Part shown: positions 42,809-51,839 of the stretch, one piece after another
Position numbering within the stretch: position 1 is the stretch's first letter
Layout of the letters: every line of letters begins with the position of its first letter
From: WTFY01 sp026713925
Lineage (GTDB): Bacteria > Pseudomonadota > Gammaproteobacteria > UBA4575
Length of the DNA: 64,000 nucleotides
Reading direction: 5' to 3'
Assembly: GCA_963662355.1 (NCBI GenBank)
Contig: OY759361.1
Span: 1,860,001-1,924,000 of the forward strand
The notes under the pieces: generated by a model
The model's database searches: none
The model's input: the letters and a program-made list of their open reading frames with translations, nothing else
Told to the model about the DNA's origin: nothing
Translations under genes and position numbers: made by a program

Positions 42809-44599
42809 TCATTTGTCCAGCGTTAATGCTGCTAAGAATGCTTCTTGCGGTATTCCCACCTTGCCAATCTGCTTCATACGCTTCTTACCTGCTTTTTGTT
42901 TTTCAAGAAGCTTTTTTTTACGCGTGACATCGCCACCGTAACATTTCGCTGTAACATTTTTTCGTAACGCCCGGGTCGTGGTTCTAGCAATAATTCTTGA
43001 TCCAATAGCTGCCTGTATGGAAACATCGTACATCTGTCTTGGGATGGTCTCTTTCATTTTTTCTGCAAGACTTCTCCCGTAAGCTTCAGCCTGCCCCTTG
43101 TGTATGATCGTGGACAAGGCATCTACCCGCTCACCATTGATTAAGATATCAAGCTTTACCAAGGGTACTACTGCGAAATGTGACAGATAATAATCAAATG
43201 ACGCATAGCCCCGGCTGACAGATTTTAGTTTATCGAAAAAATCCAATGCGACTTCACTCAGTGGCAATTCAAATACCAGAGAAACCTGATTACCGTGGTA
43301 ATGCAAACTCTTTTGCGCACCTCGCCTTTCAATACACAAGGTAATCACATTCCCAATATGCTCATGTGGGACAAGTATAGATGCCTGGATAATTGGTTCC
43401 CTGACCTCCCTGATTTGGTTTACCGGCGGCAACGCAGAAGGATTGTGAATATATTGAATATTTCCACTCGTAGTATGTACTTCATGTGCAACGGTAGGTG
43501 CAGTGGTGATTAGATCCAAAGCGTATTCACGCTCCAGACGCTCTTGAACAATCTCCATATGCAACATACCGAGAAAGCCACACCGAAACCCAAAACCCAG
43601 AGCATCTGATGTCTCAGGCTCATAGGTAAAGGCAGAGTCGTTTAGGCGAAGTTTTTCTAAAGCATTCCTAAACGATTCATAACCATTCGAATTGATCGGG
43701 AAAACACCTGCAAATACATTTGGCTGAATTTCCTTGAACCCAGCAAGAGGCTTGTCTGCCGGACTTGAGGCAGATGTGAAGGTATCTCCAACTTTTGCTG
43801 AAGAAATATCCTTGATTCCGCAAACGACATAGCCTACTTGTCCTGGTTGCAAAAAGCCTGTGTCAGTGCGTTTGGGCGTGAATATCCCCAACTTTTCGAC
43901 CTGGTAGCTGTAGCCAGATGACATAGCCGTAATTTTTTGCTTGGCTTTGATTGATCCCTGTACCACACGTACCAGTGATATCACACCAACATAACTGTCA
44001 AACCATGAGTCCACAACCAATGCCTTCAGGGGTCCCTGTTTAGAACCCGTTGGAGCAGGAAACCGACGTACAATTGCTTCCAGCACATTTTCCACACCCT
44101 GGCCAGTCTTAGCGCTTACTAACAAGGGCTCTGACACATCAATACCAATTACCTCTTCAATTTCAGCGGCTACACGTTCGGGATCAGCAGACGGAAGATC
44201 GACCTTGTTGAGCACTGGTATGATTTCCAGACCCAAGGCAACAGCTGTATGACAGTTAGCGACACTTTGAGCTTCCACGCCTTGCGAAGCATCGACGATA
44301 AGGAGGGCACCTTCACAGGCTGCCAAGGAACGTGATACCTCGTATGAAAAATCGACGTGCCCAGGCGTATCAATGAAATTCAGTTGATAGTCCTGTCCAT
44401 TCTTGGCCTCATACTGTAATGAGACGCTCTGGGCCTTAATGGTTATTCCGCGCTCACGCTCAAGATCCATGGAATCCAGCACTTGCTCACTCATCTCACG
44501 TTCGGACAAGCCTCCACAATGCTGGATAAAACGGTCAGCTAATGTAGATTTTCCATGGTCAATGTGGGCAATTATGGAAAAGTTGCGAATGTGCTCCAT
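42809..44599 (-). CDS. lepA: Elongation factor 4 (LepA)
   Basis: A ribosome-associated GTPase of 596 residues, normal for the family. The P-loop is AHIDHGKSTLADRF, then ERGITIKAQSV, DTPGHVDF and NKVDLPSADP. The C-terminal domain ends with KCYGGDVTRKKKLLEKQKAGKKRMK, characteristic of LepA. It acts on stalled or back-translocated ribosomes. Confidence 0.97.
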   Translation of the reverse strand: MEHIRNFSIIAHIDHGKSTLADRFIQHCGGLSEREMSEQVLDSMDLERERGITIKAQSVSLQYEAKNGQDYQLNFIDTPGHVDFSYEVSRSLAACEGALLIVDASQGVEAQSVANCHTAVALGLEIIPVLNKVDLPSADPERVAAEIEEVIGIDVSEPLLVSAKTGQGVENVLEAIVRRFPAPTGSKQGPLKALVVDSWFDSYVGVISLVRVVQGSIKAKQKITAMSSGYSYQVEKLGIFTPKRTDTGFLQPGQVGYVVCGIKDISSAKVGDTFTSASSPADKPLAGFKEIQPNVFAGVFPINSNGYESFRNALEKLRLNDSAFTYEPETSDALGFGFRCGFLGMLHMEIVQERLEREYALDLITTAPTVAHEVHTTSGNIQYIHNPSALPPVNQIREVREPIIQASILVPHEHIGNVITLCIERRGAQKSLHYHGNQVSLVFELPLSEVALDFFDKLKSVSRGYASFDYYLSHFAVVPLVKLDILINGERVDALSTIIHKGQAEAYGRSLAEKMKETIPRQMYDVSIQAAIGSRIIARTTTRALRKNVTAKCYGGDVTRKKKLLEKQKAGKKRMKQIGKVGIPQEAFLAALTLDK

Positions 44600-44680
44600 A
44601 TGGCTACCAGTCGAACTGAAAGACCTCTTATATTACAGATGTCTTTGAGTAAACAGGCTCCACCACTTCATCATGCCTGT

Positions 44681-46162
44681 CTATCCTTGTTTTTTGGGGA
44701 TCCGCATGGCCAAAAATTCCGGACCACGTGCACGTTGCACAAGTAGAGACACAAATTTGCCTGCCGGCAGACCTTCTAAAAGATCTTTGAAATCACTAAC
44801 CGTTTTAACGGACTTGCCATTGACCATCTGGATCACATCACCATTTCGAATTCCTGCAGTTTTTGCAGAATCCCCCTGTACGTCAAGTACCACAAGACCT
44901 CCTTCCTCCAGCTTCATTGCCTTGATTTCCTTTTCAGTGAGAGCACGAAGAGAAAGCCCCAAAACAGTGTCTGCCGATTCTTCCTCACTGCTTGAATCAC
45001 TTGCAAGTATCTGGTCCTTTTCAGGCAACTGGCCCACCTTTAATTCAACGATCCTGGTTTTCCCATCGCGCATGACTTCCAAACTGACTTGTTCACCTGC
45101 TTTTGTCTGGCCAACCATGGGTGGCAATGCCGCAGAGTTTTTCACCTCCTTTCCGTTATAGCCCAGAATAATATCTCCGACTTCTATGTCGGTATCTTCC
45201 GCAGGGCTGCTGGGCAAGACCTTGGCAACCAGTGCACCAGCAGGTTTATCCATACCAAACGATTCAGCAAGCTCCATAGTTACTTCCTGTATATAAACAC
45301 CAAGCCACCCTCTAGATACATGGCCATGTGCTTTGAGTTGGTTAACAACATCTACTGCAACTTCTATTGGAATTGCAAAAGAAAGGCCCATAAACCCTCC
45401 GGATCGAGTATAGATCTGGGAGTTAATGCCTACAACATGGCCATCAAGATCAAACAGAGGGCTACCCGAATTTCCAGGGTTGATTGCTACGTCAGTTTGA
45501 ATAAAAGGGACATAGTTGTCACTCGGCAGGTTTCGGCCCTTGGCGCTTACAATTCCAGCTGTTGCCGATGCATCGAACCCGAACGGTGATCCGATAGCCA
45601 ATACCCATTGTCCCACCTTTACATTTTCAGAAGAACCAAGTTTTACTGTTGGCAATCCTGCAGCATCCAACTTCAGCAATGCTATATCGCTACGCGGGTC
45701 GTTGCCGATAACTTCGGCCACAAACTGTCTTCGGTCGCTTAACTTTACAATAATTTCGTCTGCATCTTTTATGACATGATGGTTGGTAATTACGTAGCCA
45801 TCCTCTGAAATGATGAAACCAGAACCAAGTGAGCGGGAGTTGAAATATCTTTCTCCATTGTCTTCAGAATCACCAAAAAATCGATGGAAAAAATCACCGA
45901 ACGGGCTGTCTTTGTAAAGTTCGGGAATATCCATGCCGGGGGGCAGACTACGGTGGGCTTGGGCTGGTTTGCTGGTGCTGATATTTACCACTGCATCAGC
46001 AGTTTCTTCAACAAGTTCAGTAAAATCCGGAAGGTTGTAGCGGGCGTGAACCGGAACAGCAATTAATAATAATTGCCCGATCAAATAAATCGCTAAGACA
46101 TTTCTAAATATCTGTCCATGCGCTGCCTGTACACTGGCATATTTTTTAAACAAATGATTCAT
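44681..46162 (-). CDS. mucD: Periplasmic serine protease DegP/MucD type
   Basis: A 493-residue protease with a signal segment (about residues 18-40), a trypsin-like domain and two PDZ domains. The catalytic triad is in VITNHHVIKDADE (His), DPRSDIALLKLD (Asp) and NPGNSGSPLFD (Ser). It is the last gene of the rpoE-mucA-mucB-mucD series and belongs to the envelope stress response, removing misfolded periplasmic proteins. The gap to mucB is about 77 bp. Confidence 0.95.
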   Translation of the reverse strand: MNHLFKKYASVQAAHGQIFRNVLAIYLIGQLLLIAVPVHARYNLPDFTELVEETADAVVNISTSKPAQAHRSLPPGMDIPELYKDSPFGDFFHRFFGDSEDNGERYFNSRSLGSGFIISEDGYVITNHHVIKDADEIIVKLSDRRQFVAEVIGNDPRSDIALLKLDAAGLPTVKLGSSENVKVGQWVLAIGSPFGFDASATAGIVSAKGRNLPSDNYVPFIQTDVAINPGNSGSPLFDLDGHVVGINSQIYTRSGGFMGLSFAIPIEVAVDVVNQLKAHGHVSRGWLGVYIQEVTMELAESFGMDKPAGALVAKVLPSSPAEDTDIEVGDIILGYNGKEVKNSAALPPMVGQTKAGEQVSLEVMRDGKTRIVELKVGQLPEKDQILASDSSSEEESADTVLGLSLRALTEKEIKAMKLEEGGLVVLDVQGDSAKTAGIRNGDVIQMVNGKSVKTVSDFKDLLEGLPAGKFVSLLVQRARGPEFLAMRIPKKQG

Positions 46163-46239
46163 TGCAAATTGACTCCTGTAGCCAAGACAAATTTAAAAAG
46201 TTTTATACCAACAACAGAAAGTTGCAGACTTTGAGCTAG

Positions 46240-47223
46240 TTACTGGCTTGAATAAAAAACCGACTCACCAATGCTTTTTACAGTGTTTTTAGGAACCTCG
46301 CCGATTACTGTAATCTGGTGCCTGTTTAAATCGCGCGCATACGCATTGATCACACCTCTATTATGTGCACCCTGATAGATATGCTTTGGATCATCTACCT
46401 TGCTGATGAACACAGAAACAGATGCCAAACCATCAGTCAGCACAATATGCTGGACCGGATTTTTACTTGCACTCATCAGACGTCTTGTGACACTGCTCAA
46501 TGAAAAGCCTGGAGGCAGATTGCGAATCTTCCATGCACGATCAGGCTGCATTTCCCCATTTAGACCTGGTCCAGCAGTTTTCCATGTGTAGTCCTTCAGA
46601 GACGCACTATATTCGAACATTGAGTCCGGAACATCTTCAAGTAAACGAAAGCTGGTGAACATCATACTTTCTATGGTCTCACCTTCTACATCAAAGGTCC
46701 TCGATTTAAGCAGCATCCCGGATTTGGTATTGATGCACAATTCATGACCATAGCGGTACGCATCCAAAGGCTCAAAACGCACAATTTTGCAGCTGAACCC
46801 GGCAATTCTGGATGAACCCGATTCCTTCAGCTTATAACGGAGTGCCAACTGCTCCAGATTCTCCAGCAGAGCGGATGGCAGACCATGACCTGCCCGGGCT
46901 GTCTCAATCACAACCAGCCTGTCTTTAGGCCATATACATGTGAGCACATCCTTATCCCGGATCACTTCACGTGCATCACCTGTAAGAGAAACCAGCTTTT
47001 CCCTGACACCATAATCTGAATAGCCATGGACAATCTGCATCGCTTCAACAATGCCGTCATGTATAAACACAAATGTACCCTGATAATTACCTGTTTCCAG
47101 AGCATGATTCATGTCGTTCAGAAGCTTCCACATTTTATTTTCTGCAAAGACAGCAGTTGAACTGCTAGCCAGTAAAACAATAAGCAAAAGTCGAACAAAT
47201 GGCATTTGTTTATTCATTACCAT
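46240..47223 (-). CDS. mucB: Sigma-E regulatory protein MucB/RseB
   Basis: A 327-residue periplasmic protein with an N-terminal signal (about residues 8-27) and the two MucB/RseB domains (NYQGTFVFIHDGIVEAMQIVH in the first, the VFISKVDD region in the second). It binds the anti-sigma factor in the periplasm and protects it from cleavage. Its start overlaps the mucA stop by 14 bp. Confidence 0.92.
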   Translation of the reverse strand: MVMNKQMPFVRLLLIVLLASSSTAVFAENKMWKLLNDMNHALETGNYQGTFVFIHDGIVEAMQIVHGYSDYGVREKLVSLTGDAREVIRDKDVLTCIWPKDRLVVIETARAGHGLPSALLENLEQLALRYKLKESGSSRIAGFSCKIVRFEPLDAYRYGHELCINTKSGMLLKSRTFDVEGETIESMMFTSFRLLEDVPDSMFEYSASLKDYTWKTAGPGLNGEMQPDRAWKIRNLPPGFSLSSVTRRLMSASKNPVQHIVLTDGLASVSVFISKVDDPKHIYQGAHNRGVINAYARDLNRHQITVIGEVPKNTVKSIGESVFYSSQ

Positions 47224-47755
47224 ACTCAGGGTAGTCCCGGTTATGACTTACGATTCTCACATGAGGTATAGATACACGCGGCGAGGCATATTCTGCATGG
47301 TTGACAATATAACTGTTAAAATCCTCTGCTGCTTTGGGGATTAACGTGAAATCCTGCAGACCTTCATCGCCAGCATGCTCGGCAACTGCTGTCGGGGTCG
47401 GGCTGGACGGCAAGTCAGGCTGTATGACATTTTGTACGATAACAAGGGAAAACACGGTAACCAGGGCAGCTACACCTAGACCTATCGGTATTTTTAATTT
47501 GTTTAAACGGGTACTCCATACCGAACTTTCTGTATCCGGTTCGTTGTGCAGCCTATTCATGACTTCCTTGCTGAAATCATGGTTTAACCGGGCAGGTAAT
47601 TCCCGGCGCATTGCATGACCGATAAGACTGTAACGCTGATAAGCAGAGTACAGTTCAGGGTCCAGCTCAATTTCTTTTAAAATACGCCGGACTTCAAATT
47701 CAGAGATATTTTCATCCAGCATTCTGGATACGAGTTCCTGATCAGCTTCCTTCAT
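47210..47755 (-). CDS. mucA: Anti-sigma-E factor MucA/RseA
   Basis: A 181-residue single-span membrane protein. The cytoplasmic N-terminal domain (about residues 1-85, with YSAYQRYSLIGHAMRRELP) holds the sigma factor, one helix lies at about 92-110 (GLGVAALVTVFSLVIVQNV), and the rest is periplasmic. It follows rpoE after 20 bp. Confidence 0.92.
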   Translation of the reverse strand: MKEADQELVSRMLDENISEFEVRRILKEIELDPELYSAYQRYSLIGHAMRRELPARLNHDFSKEVMNRLHNEPDTESSVWSTRLNKLKIPIGLGVAALVTVFSLVIVQNVIQPDLPSSPTPTAVAEHAGDEGLQDFTLIPKAAEDFNSYIVNHAEYASPRVSIPHVRIVSHNRDYPEYGNE

Positions 47756-47775
47756 AATACGCTCGCCCTGTGTCT

Positions 47776-48348
47776 TCAGTGCAATAGTGGCTTTAGAGAT
47801 TTATCGATGACTGCACGTGCGCGGAAAATCCTGGACCTTACCGTGCCAACTGGACACTCCATCACACTGGCAATTTCATCATAGGTCATCCCTTCTATTT
47901 CACGCAGAGTAATGGCTGTCTTCAAATCCTCCTGTAACTCCTGAATCGCTTGCCAAACCGCCCTCTCAATCTCTTGAGTTAACATGTGTCCCTCAGGAGT
48001 CTCCAGTTCCTTCATTGAAGCTGCATCCATACGCTCTGCATCTTCAACATCAACCACACAGGCTGGAGTCCTGCGACCCTTTGATACTATATAATTCTTA
48101 GCAGAATTAATCACAACTTGATACAGCCACGTATAGAATGCACTATCACCTCGAAAATTTGCCAGGCCGCGATAGGCCTTGATAAAAGCCTCCTGTGCAA
48201 TATCCTGAGCCTCATCTTCATCTTTCACAAAGCGCCCTGCCAGATTGATCACTTTATACTGATATTTGGTTACCAGTGCATCAAATGCTGTCTTGTCTCC
48301 TCGTTGAGCTCTTTTTACAAGCTCCTTATCATTATCACTTGCGCCCAT
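47776..48348 (-). CDS. rpoE: RNA polymerase sigma factor RpoE/AlgU
   Basis: A 190-residue ECF sigma factor controlling the envelope stress response. Region 2 is visible as LAGRFVKDEDEAQDIAQEAFIKAYR and region 4 as TLREIEGMTYDEIASVMECPVGTVRSR. It is followed by mucA, mucB and mucD in the same direction. A promoter matching its own consensus lies just upstream, so it is likely self-activated. Confidence 0.97.
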   Translation of the reverse strand: MGASDNDKELVKRAQRGDKTAFDALVTKYQYKVINLAGRFVKDEDEAQDIAQEAFIKAYRGLANFRGDSAFYTWLYQVVINSAKNYIVSKGRRTPACVVDVEDAERMDAASMKELETPEGHMLTQEIERAVWQAIQELQEDLKTAITLREIEGMTYDEIASVMECPVGTVRSRIFRARAVIDKSLKPLLH

Positions 48349-48396
48349 TTAGGCCTGGCTCCTGTATCATGGCTGTCCATAGCTACGCCGTAGCTA

Positions 48397-48423
48397 TAAG
48401 ACAATTTTAAGGTATAAGAGTTC
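48397..48423 (-). promoter_or_regulatory. Sigma-E (AlgU) type promoter of rpoE
   Basis: On the minus strand GAACTC (48423-48418), 16 bases, then TCTTA (48401-48397). This fits the AlgU/sigma-E consensus GAACTT-N16-TCTGA with one difference in each element. The expected transcript begins near 48390 and has a leader of about 40 bases before the rpoE start. It implies autoregulation. Confidence 0.72.
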
Positions 48424-48529
48424 GTTCCAAACTTATTCTTGCTTTCAGGTGGTCCAGATTTGCTTAACTGAGCGTACTCATTTATGACACAATTTAATTA
48501 GAAAACAACTATATTTTCACATTTTATTC

Positions 48530-50176
48530 ATGCATGAATTTGACGTCCTGATAATTGGCAGTGGAGCGGCCGGGTTAAGCTTGGCATTACGCATTGATCC
48601 CAGACTGAAAATTGCCGTGCTCTCCAAAGGCTCCCTTGATGCTGGCAGTACCGCTTGGGCACAGGGCGGAATTTCTGCAGTCATAGATGAGGAAGACTCG
48701 ATTGATCAACATGTCGCAGATACCATGGATGCCGGTGCGGGGTTGTGTAACGAAAACGTGGTATCCCACACTGTAGCCCACGGCAGGGAGATGATCACAT
48801 GGCTCACAGACCTGGGCATTAAATTTACATGCGAGACAGCTTCAAATGGAAAATCTTATCTTCATTTAACCCGTGAAGGCGGGCACAGCCAACGCAGAAT
48901 TGTGCACGCCGCCGATGCAACGGGTTGGGCCATACAGAATGAGCTCATCAAAAATGCATCTGAAAAAGAATATATTAAAATATTTGAACATCACATCACT
49001 ATTGATCTCATTACTACACATAAGCTCTTTCAAAACCCGGGGGGTGGTATTCCTAACCAATGTGTCGGTGCTTATGTGCTGGATACACAAACGCAACGTG
49101 TGGAAACATTCAAGGCTAAATACACAGTGCTGGCAACCGGTGGAGCCAGTAAAGTTTACCTGTATACAAGTAACCCGGATGGTGCATCGGGAGATGGTAT
49201 CGCAATGGCGTGGCGTGCGGGCTGTCGCATTGCAAATATGGAATTCATCCAGTTCCACCCAACATGCCTGTATCACCCAAGTGCAAAATCATACTTGATC
49301 ACAGAAAGCATTCGGGGTGAGGGTGGAAGACTTTTACTTCCTGATGGTTCAGAGTTTATGCATGAATTTGACCCGCGTGGCGTACTCGCACCGCGTGACA
49401 TTGTCGCACGAGCAATTGACCATAAGATGAAAAAACTTGGCATTGACTGTGTCTACCTGGACATCAGTCATAAACCGAAAAAGTTCATACAACGGCATTT
49501 CCCCAATGTCTTTGCACGTTGCCTGAAATCGGGTTACGACATGTCAAAGGAACCCGTACCTGTCGTACCGGCTGCACATTACACCTGTGGCGGTGTCATG
49601 ACAGACCTGCATGGTCGTACGGATATCCATTACTTATATGCAATAGGTGAGACTACCCACACTGGATTACATGGTGCAAACCGTATGGCTAGCAACTCCC
49701 TGCTTGAATGCCTGGTATTTGCAAACTCGACAAGTAAGGATATCAACACCTGTCACCTTCCGGAAGTAGCAGATATTGATATCCCACCCTGGGATGAAAG
49801 CCGTGTAACAGAGGCTGACGAAGAAATTGTTGTTGCACATAACTGGGATGAACTGAGAAGGTTCATGTGGGATTATGTTGGTATTGTTCGGACTACGAAA
49901 CGATTACAGCGAGCCAAACACCGTGTCGATTTGCTCATTGCAGAAATTGACGAGTATTACAGCAATTTTCGAGTAAGCAGTGACCTGATAGAATTAAGAA
50001 ATATAACCCTGGTCGCAGAAATCATTATCAGAAGTGCACTATCCAGAAAAGAAAGTCGCGGCCTGCACTACACTATGGACTACCCTGCCGCAGACTCCCG
50101 CCTGGAGTACACTGACACTGTACTAGACCCTGGAGCAGAGTCCAATACAGTAAACTCAATGTACATGGTCTCCTGA
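48530..50176 (+). CDS. nadB: L-aspartate oxidase
   Basis: Oxidises L-aspartate to iminoaspartate for NAD synthesis. The 548-residue flavoprotein begins with the FAD loop LIIGSGAAGLSLAL and has STAWAQGGISAV, IQFHPTCLYHP, ITESIRGEGG and GLHGANRMASNSLLE, all typical. It is divergent from rpoE and converges with orn, about 10 bp apart. Confidence 0.96.
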   Translation: MHEFDVLIIGSGAAGLSLALRIDPRLKIAVLSKGSLDAGSTAWAQGGISAVIDEEDSIDQHVADTMDAGAGLCNENVVSHTVAHGREMITWLTDLGIKFTCETASNGKSYLHLTREGGHSQRRIVHAADATGWAIQNELIKNASEKEYIKIFEHHITIDLITTHKLFQNPGGGIPNQCVGAYVLDTQTQRVETFKAKYTVLATGGASKVYLYTSNPDGASGDGIAMAWRAGCRIANMEFIQFHPTCLYHPSAKSYLITESIRGEGGRLLLPDGSEFMHEFDPRGVLAPRDIVARAIDHKMKKLGIDCVYLDISHKPKKFIQRHFPNVFARCLKSGYDMSKEPVPVVPAAHYTCGGVMTDLHGRTDIHYLYAIGETTHTGLHGANRMASNSLLECLVFANSTSKDINTCHLPEVADIDIPPWDESRVTEADEEIVVAHNWDELRRFMWDYVGIVRTTKRLQRAKHRVDLLIAEIDEYYSNFRVSSDLIELRNITLVAEIIIRSALSRKESRGLHYTMDYPAADSRLEYTDTVLDPGAESNTVNSMYMVS

Positions 50177-50185
50177 AATACCTTG

Positions 50186-50734
50186 CTAAATACTGCTTTT
50201 CAGCAGATGGATGCGATAGTACCTGAGTTCTTCTATGGAGCCACGGATATCATCCAAGGCTAGGTGTCTGGACTCCTTTTCAAAGTTTTTCGTATCAGGA
50301 TACCAACGCTGTGCAAGCTCCTTCAGCGTACTGACATCAAGATTCCGGTAGTGGAAATAGCTTTCTAGTTCGGGCATAAATCGTGCCAAGAACCGTCTGT
50401 CCTGACAAATGCTGTTGCCGCACATAGGCGAGCCATTGCTTGGCACATATTGACGAATGAAATTCAAAACCGCTTTTTCTGCCTGTCTTTCATTGATCGA
50501 ACTGTTTTTCACACGCTCAGTCAACCCTGATTGTGCATGCTGTTTTGTATTCCAGTCATCCATGGAATCTAATACAGAATCTTCCTGATGAATTGCCATA
50601 ACAGGCCCAACTGCCAGCTCTTCCAAGTTCCCACTGGTCACAACTGCCGCTATTTCAATAATGTGATCCTTAAATGGGTTGAGACCTGTCATTTCCAAGT
50701 CTATCCAAACCAGATTACCAGAACTCATAGGCAT
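50186..50734 (-). CDS. orn: Oligoribonuclease
   Basis: DEDD-family 3'-5' exonuclease that degrades very short RNAs and nucleotide linear dimers. The motifs are LVWIDLEMTGLNP, IIEIAAVVTSG, GNSICQDRRFLARF and HLALDDIRGSIEEL. The start is placed at the ATG at 50734 (182 residues; the ATG at 50728 gives 180), close to the usual length of about 181. The longer frame upstream has no similarity to the family. Confidence 0.95.
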   Translation of the reverse strand: MPMSSGNLVWIDLEMTGLNPFKDHIIEIAAVVTSGNLEELAVGPVMAIHQEDSVLDSMDDWNTKQHAQSGLTERVKNSSINERQAEKAVLNFIRQYVPSNGSPMCGNSICQDRRFLARFMPELESYFHYRNLDVSTLKELAQRWYPDTKNFEKESRHLALDDIRGSIEELRYYRIHLLKSSI

Positions 50735-50874
50735 TCGCTTTTCGATGTTTTCGACATGATACACAGGGCAGAAATTTATTACACAACTCTTGCAGATACA
50801 TAAATTTCTCTGGGTAACGCCACGCATTACACAGAGGTAACTGCAGGCACAGAAAATTCTGTATTTGTAAATTC

Positions 50875-51501
50875 TTAGTAGCTTTTTCGCCCGGCAAAAG
50901 CTTGTGCAATCGTGTTTTGATCTACAAACTCCAGTTCCCCGCCGATAGGCACGCCTTGGGCCAAGCGCGTTGTCTGAACATTCTGCTTGCCTGCTATTTC
51001 ACTTAGCACATGAGCGGTGACTTCACCCTCAACAGTGGAATTCGTTGCTAAAATCAGCTCCTCGACTGTATCCTTCTTAAGGCGGTCTTCAAGTATATTC
51101 AGGCCCAGTTCCTTGGGTCCAATACCATCAAGTGGAGATAGACGGCCCATCAGTACAAAATACAGACCCTTGTAATCGGTACTTTTTTCTATTGCCAGTA
51201 CATCCGCTGGGCTTTCCACCACACAGATCTTCGAACGAATGCGCGATGCATCCAGGCATATTGAGCAGTATTCATGCTCGGAAAATATACGACAAGCCTT
51301 GCAATGGCCAATTTCCCTGATTGCCCGGCTCAAGGTATCCGCCAAGGTTTTTGCCCCATCCCGGTTACGCTGTAACAAGTGAAAAGCCATGCGTTGTGCA
51401 GACTTCGGCCCAACACCTGGCAAACATCTCAGGGACTCAATCAGTAAATCCAGTAGTGACGGAGCAGACCCAGAACCATTACTGAAATAACTTGCAGCCA
51501 T
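50875..51501 (-). CDS. recR: Recombination protein RecR
   Basis: A 208-residue protein of the RecFOR pathway of gap repair. It has the helix-hairpin-helix (LPGVGPKSAQRMAFHLL), a four-cysteine zinc finger (CKACRIFSEHEYCSIC) and a Toprim domain (CVVESPADVLAIE). It follows ybaB after 5 bp in the conserved dnaX-ybaB-recR order. Confidence 0.97.
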   Translation of the reverse strand: MAASYFSNGSGSAPSLLDLLIESLRCLPGVGPKSAQRMAFHLLQRNRDGAKTLADTLSRAIREIGHCKACRIFSEHEYCSICLDASRIRSKICVVESPADVLAIEKSTDYKGLYFVLMGRLSPLDGIGPKELGLNILEDRLKKDTVEELILATNSTVEGEVTAHVLSEIAGKQNVQTTRLAQGVPIGGELEFVDQNTIAQAFAGRKSY

Positions 51502-51506
51502 GTGGG

Positions 51507-51839
51507 TTAAAAAGGCAGCTTCAGTCCACCAGGCAAGTCCAAACCACCTGTCAAACTGGAAAGCTGATCCTTGGTTAACTGCTCCACTTTGTTCGACGCA
51601 TCGTTCATTGCAGCAACAAGCAGATCCTCCAGCATGTCCCTGTCATCATCCAGTAGGCTATCCTCTATACACACTTTTCGCACTTCATGTTTTCCAGTCA
51701 TCACTATTTTCACAAGTCCGCCACCAGCCTGCCCTTCCACTTCGAGGTTTTTTAACTCTTCCTGTGCCTTTTTCATGTCTTGCTGCATTTTCTGCGCCTG
51801 CTTCATCAGGTTTCCTAGTCCACCTTGCATCATAGTCAT
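51507..51839 (-). CDS. ybaB: YbaB/EbfC nucleoid-associated protein
   Basis: A 110-residue DNA-binding protein of the YbaB family (GNLMKQAQKMQQDMKKAQEE, then VTGKHEVRKVCIEDSLL). Its start overlaps the dnaX stop by four bases (ATGA). Confidence 0.95.
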   Translation of the reverse strand: MTMMQGGLGNLMKQAQKMQQDMKKAQEELKNLEVEGQAGGGLVKIVMTGKHEVRKVCIEDSLLDDDRDMLEDLLVAAMNDASNKVEQLTKDQLSSLTGGLDLPGGLKLPF

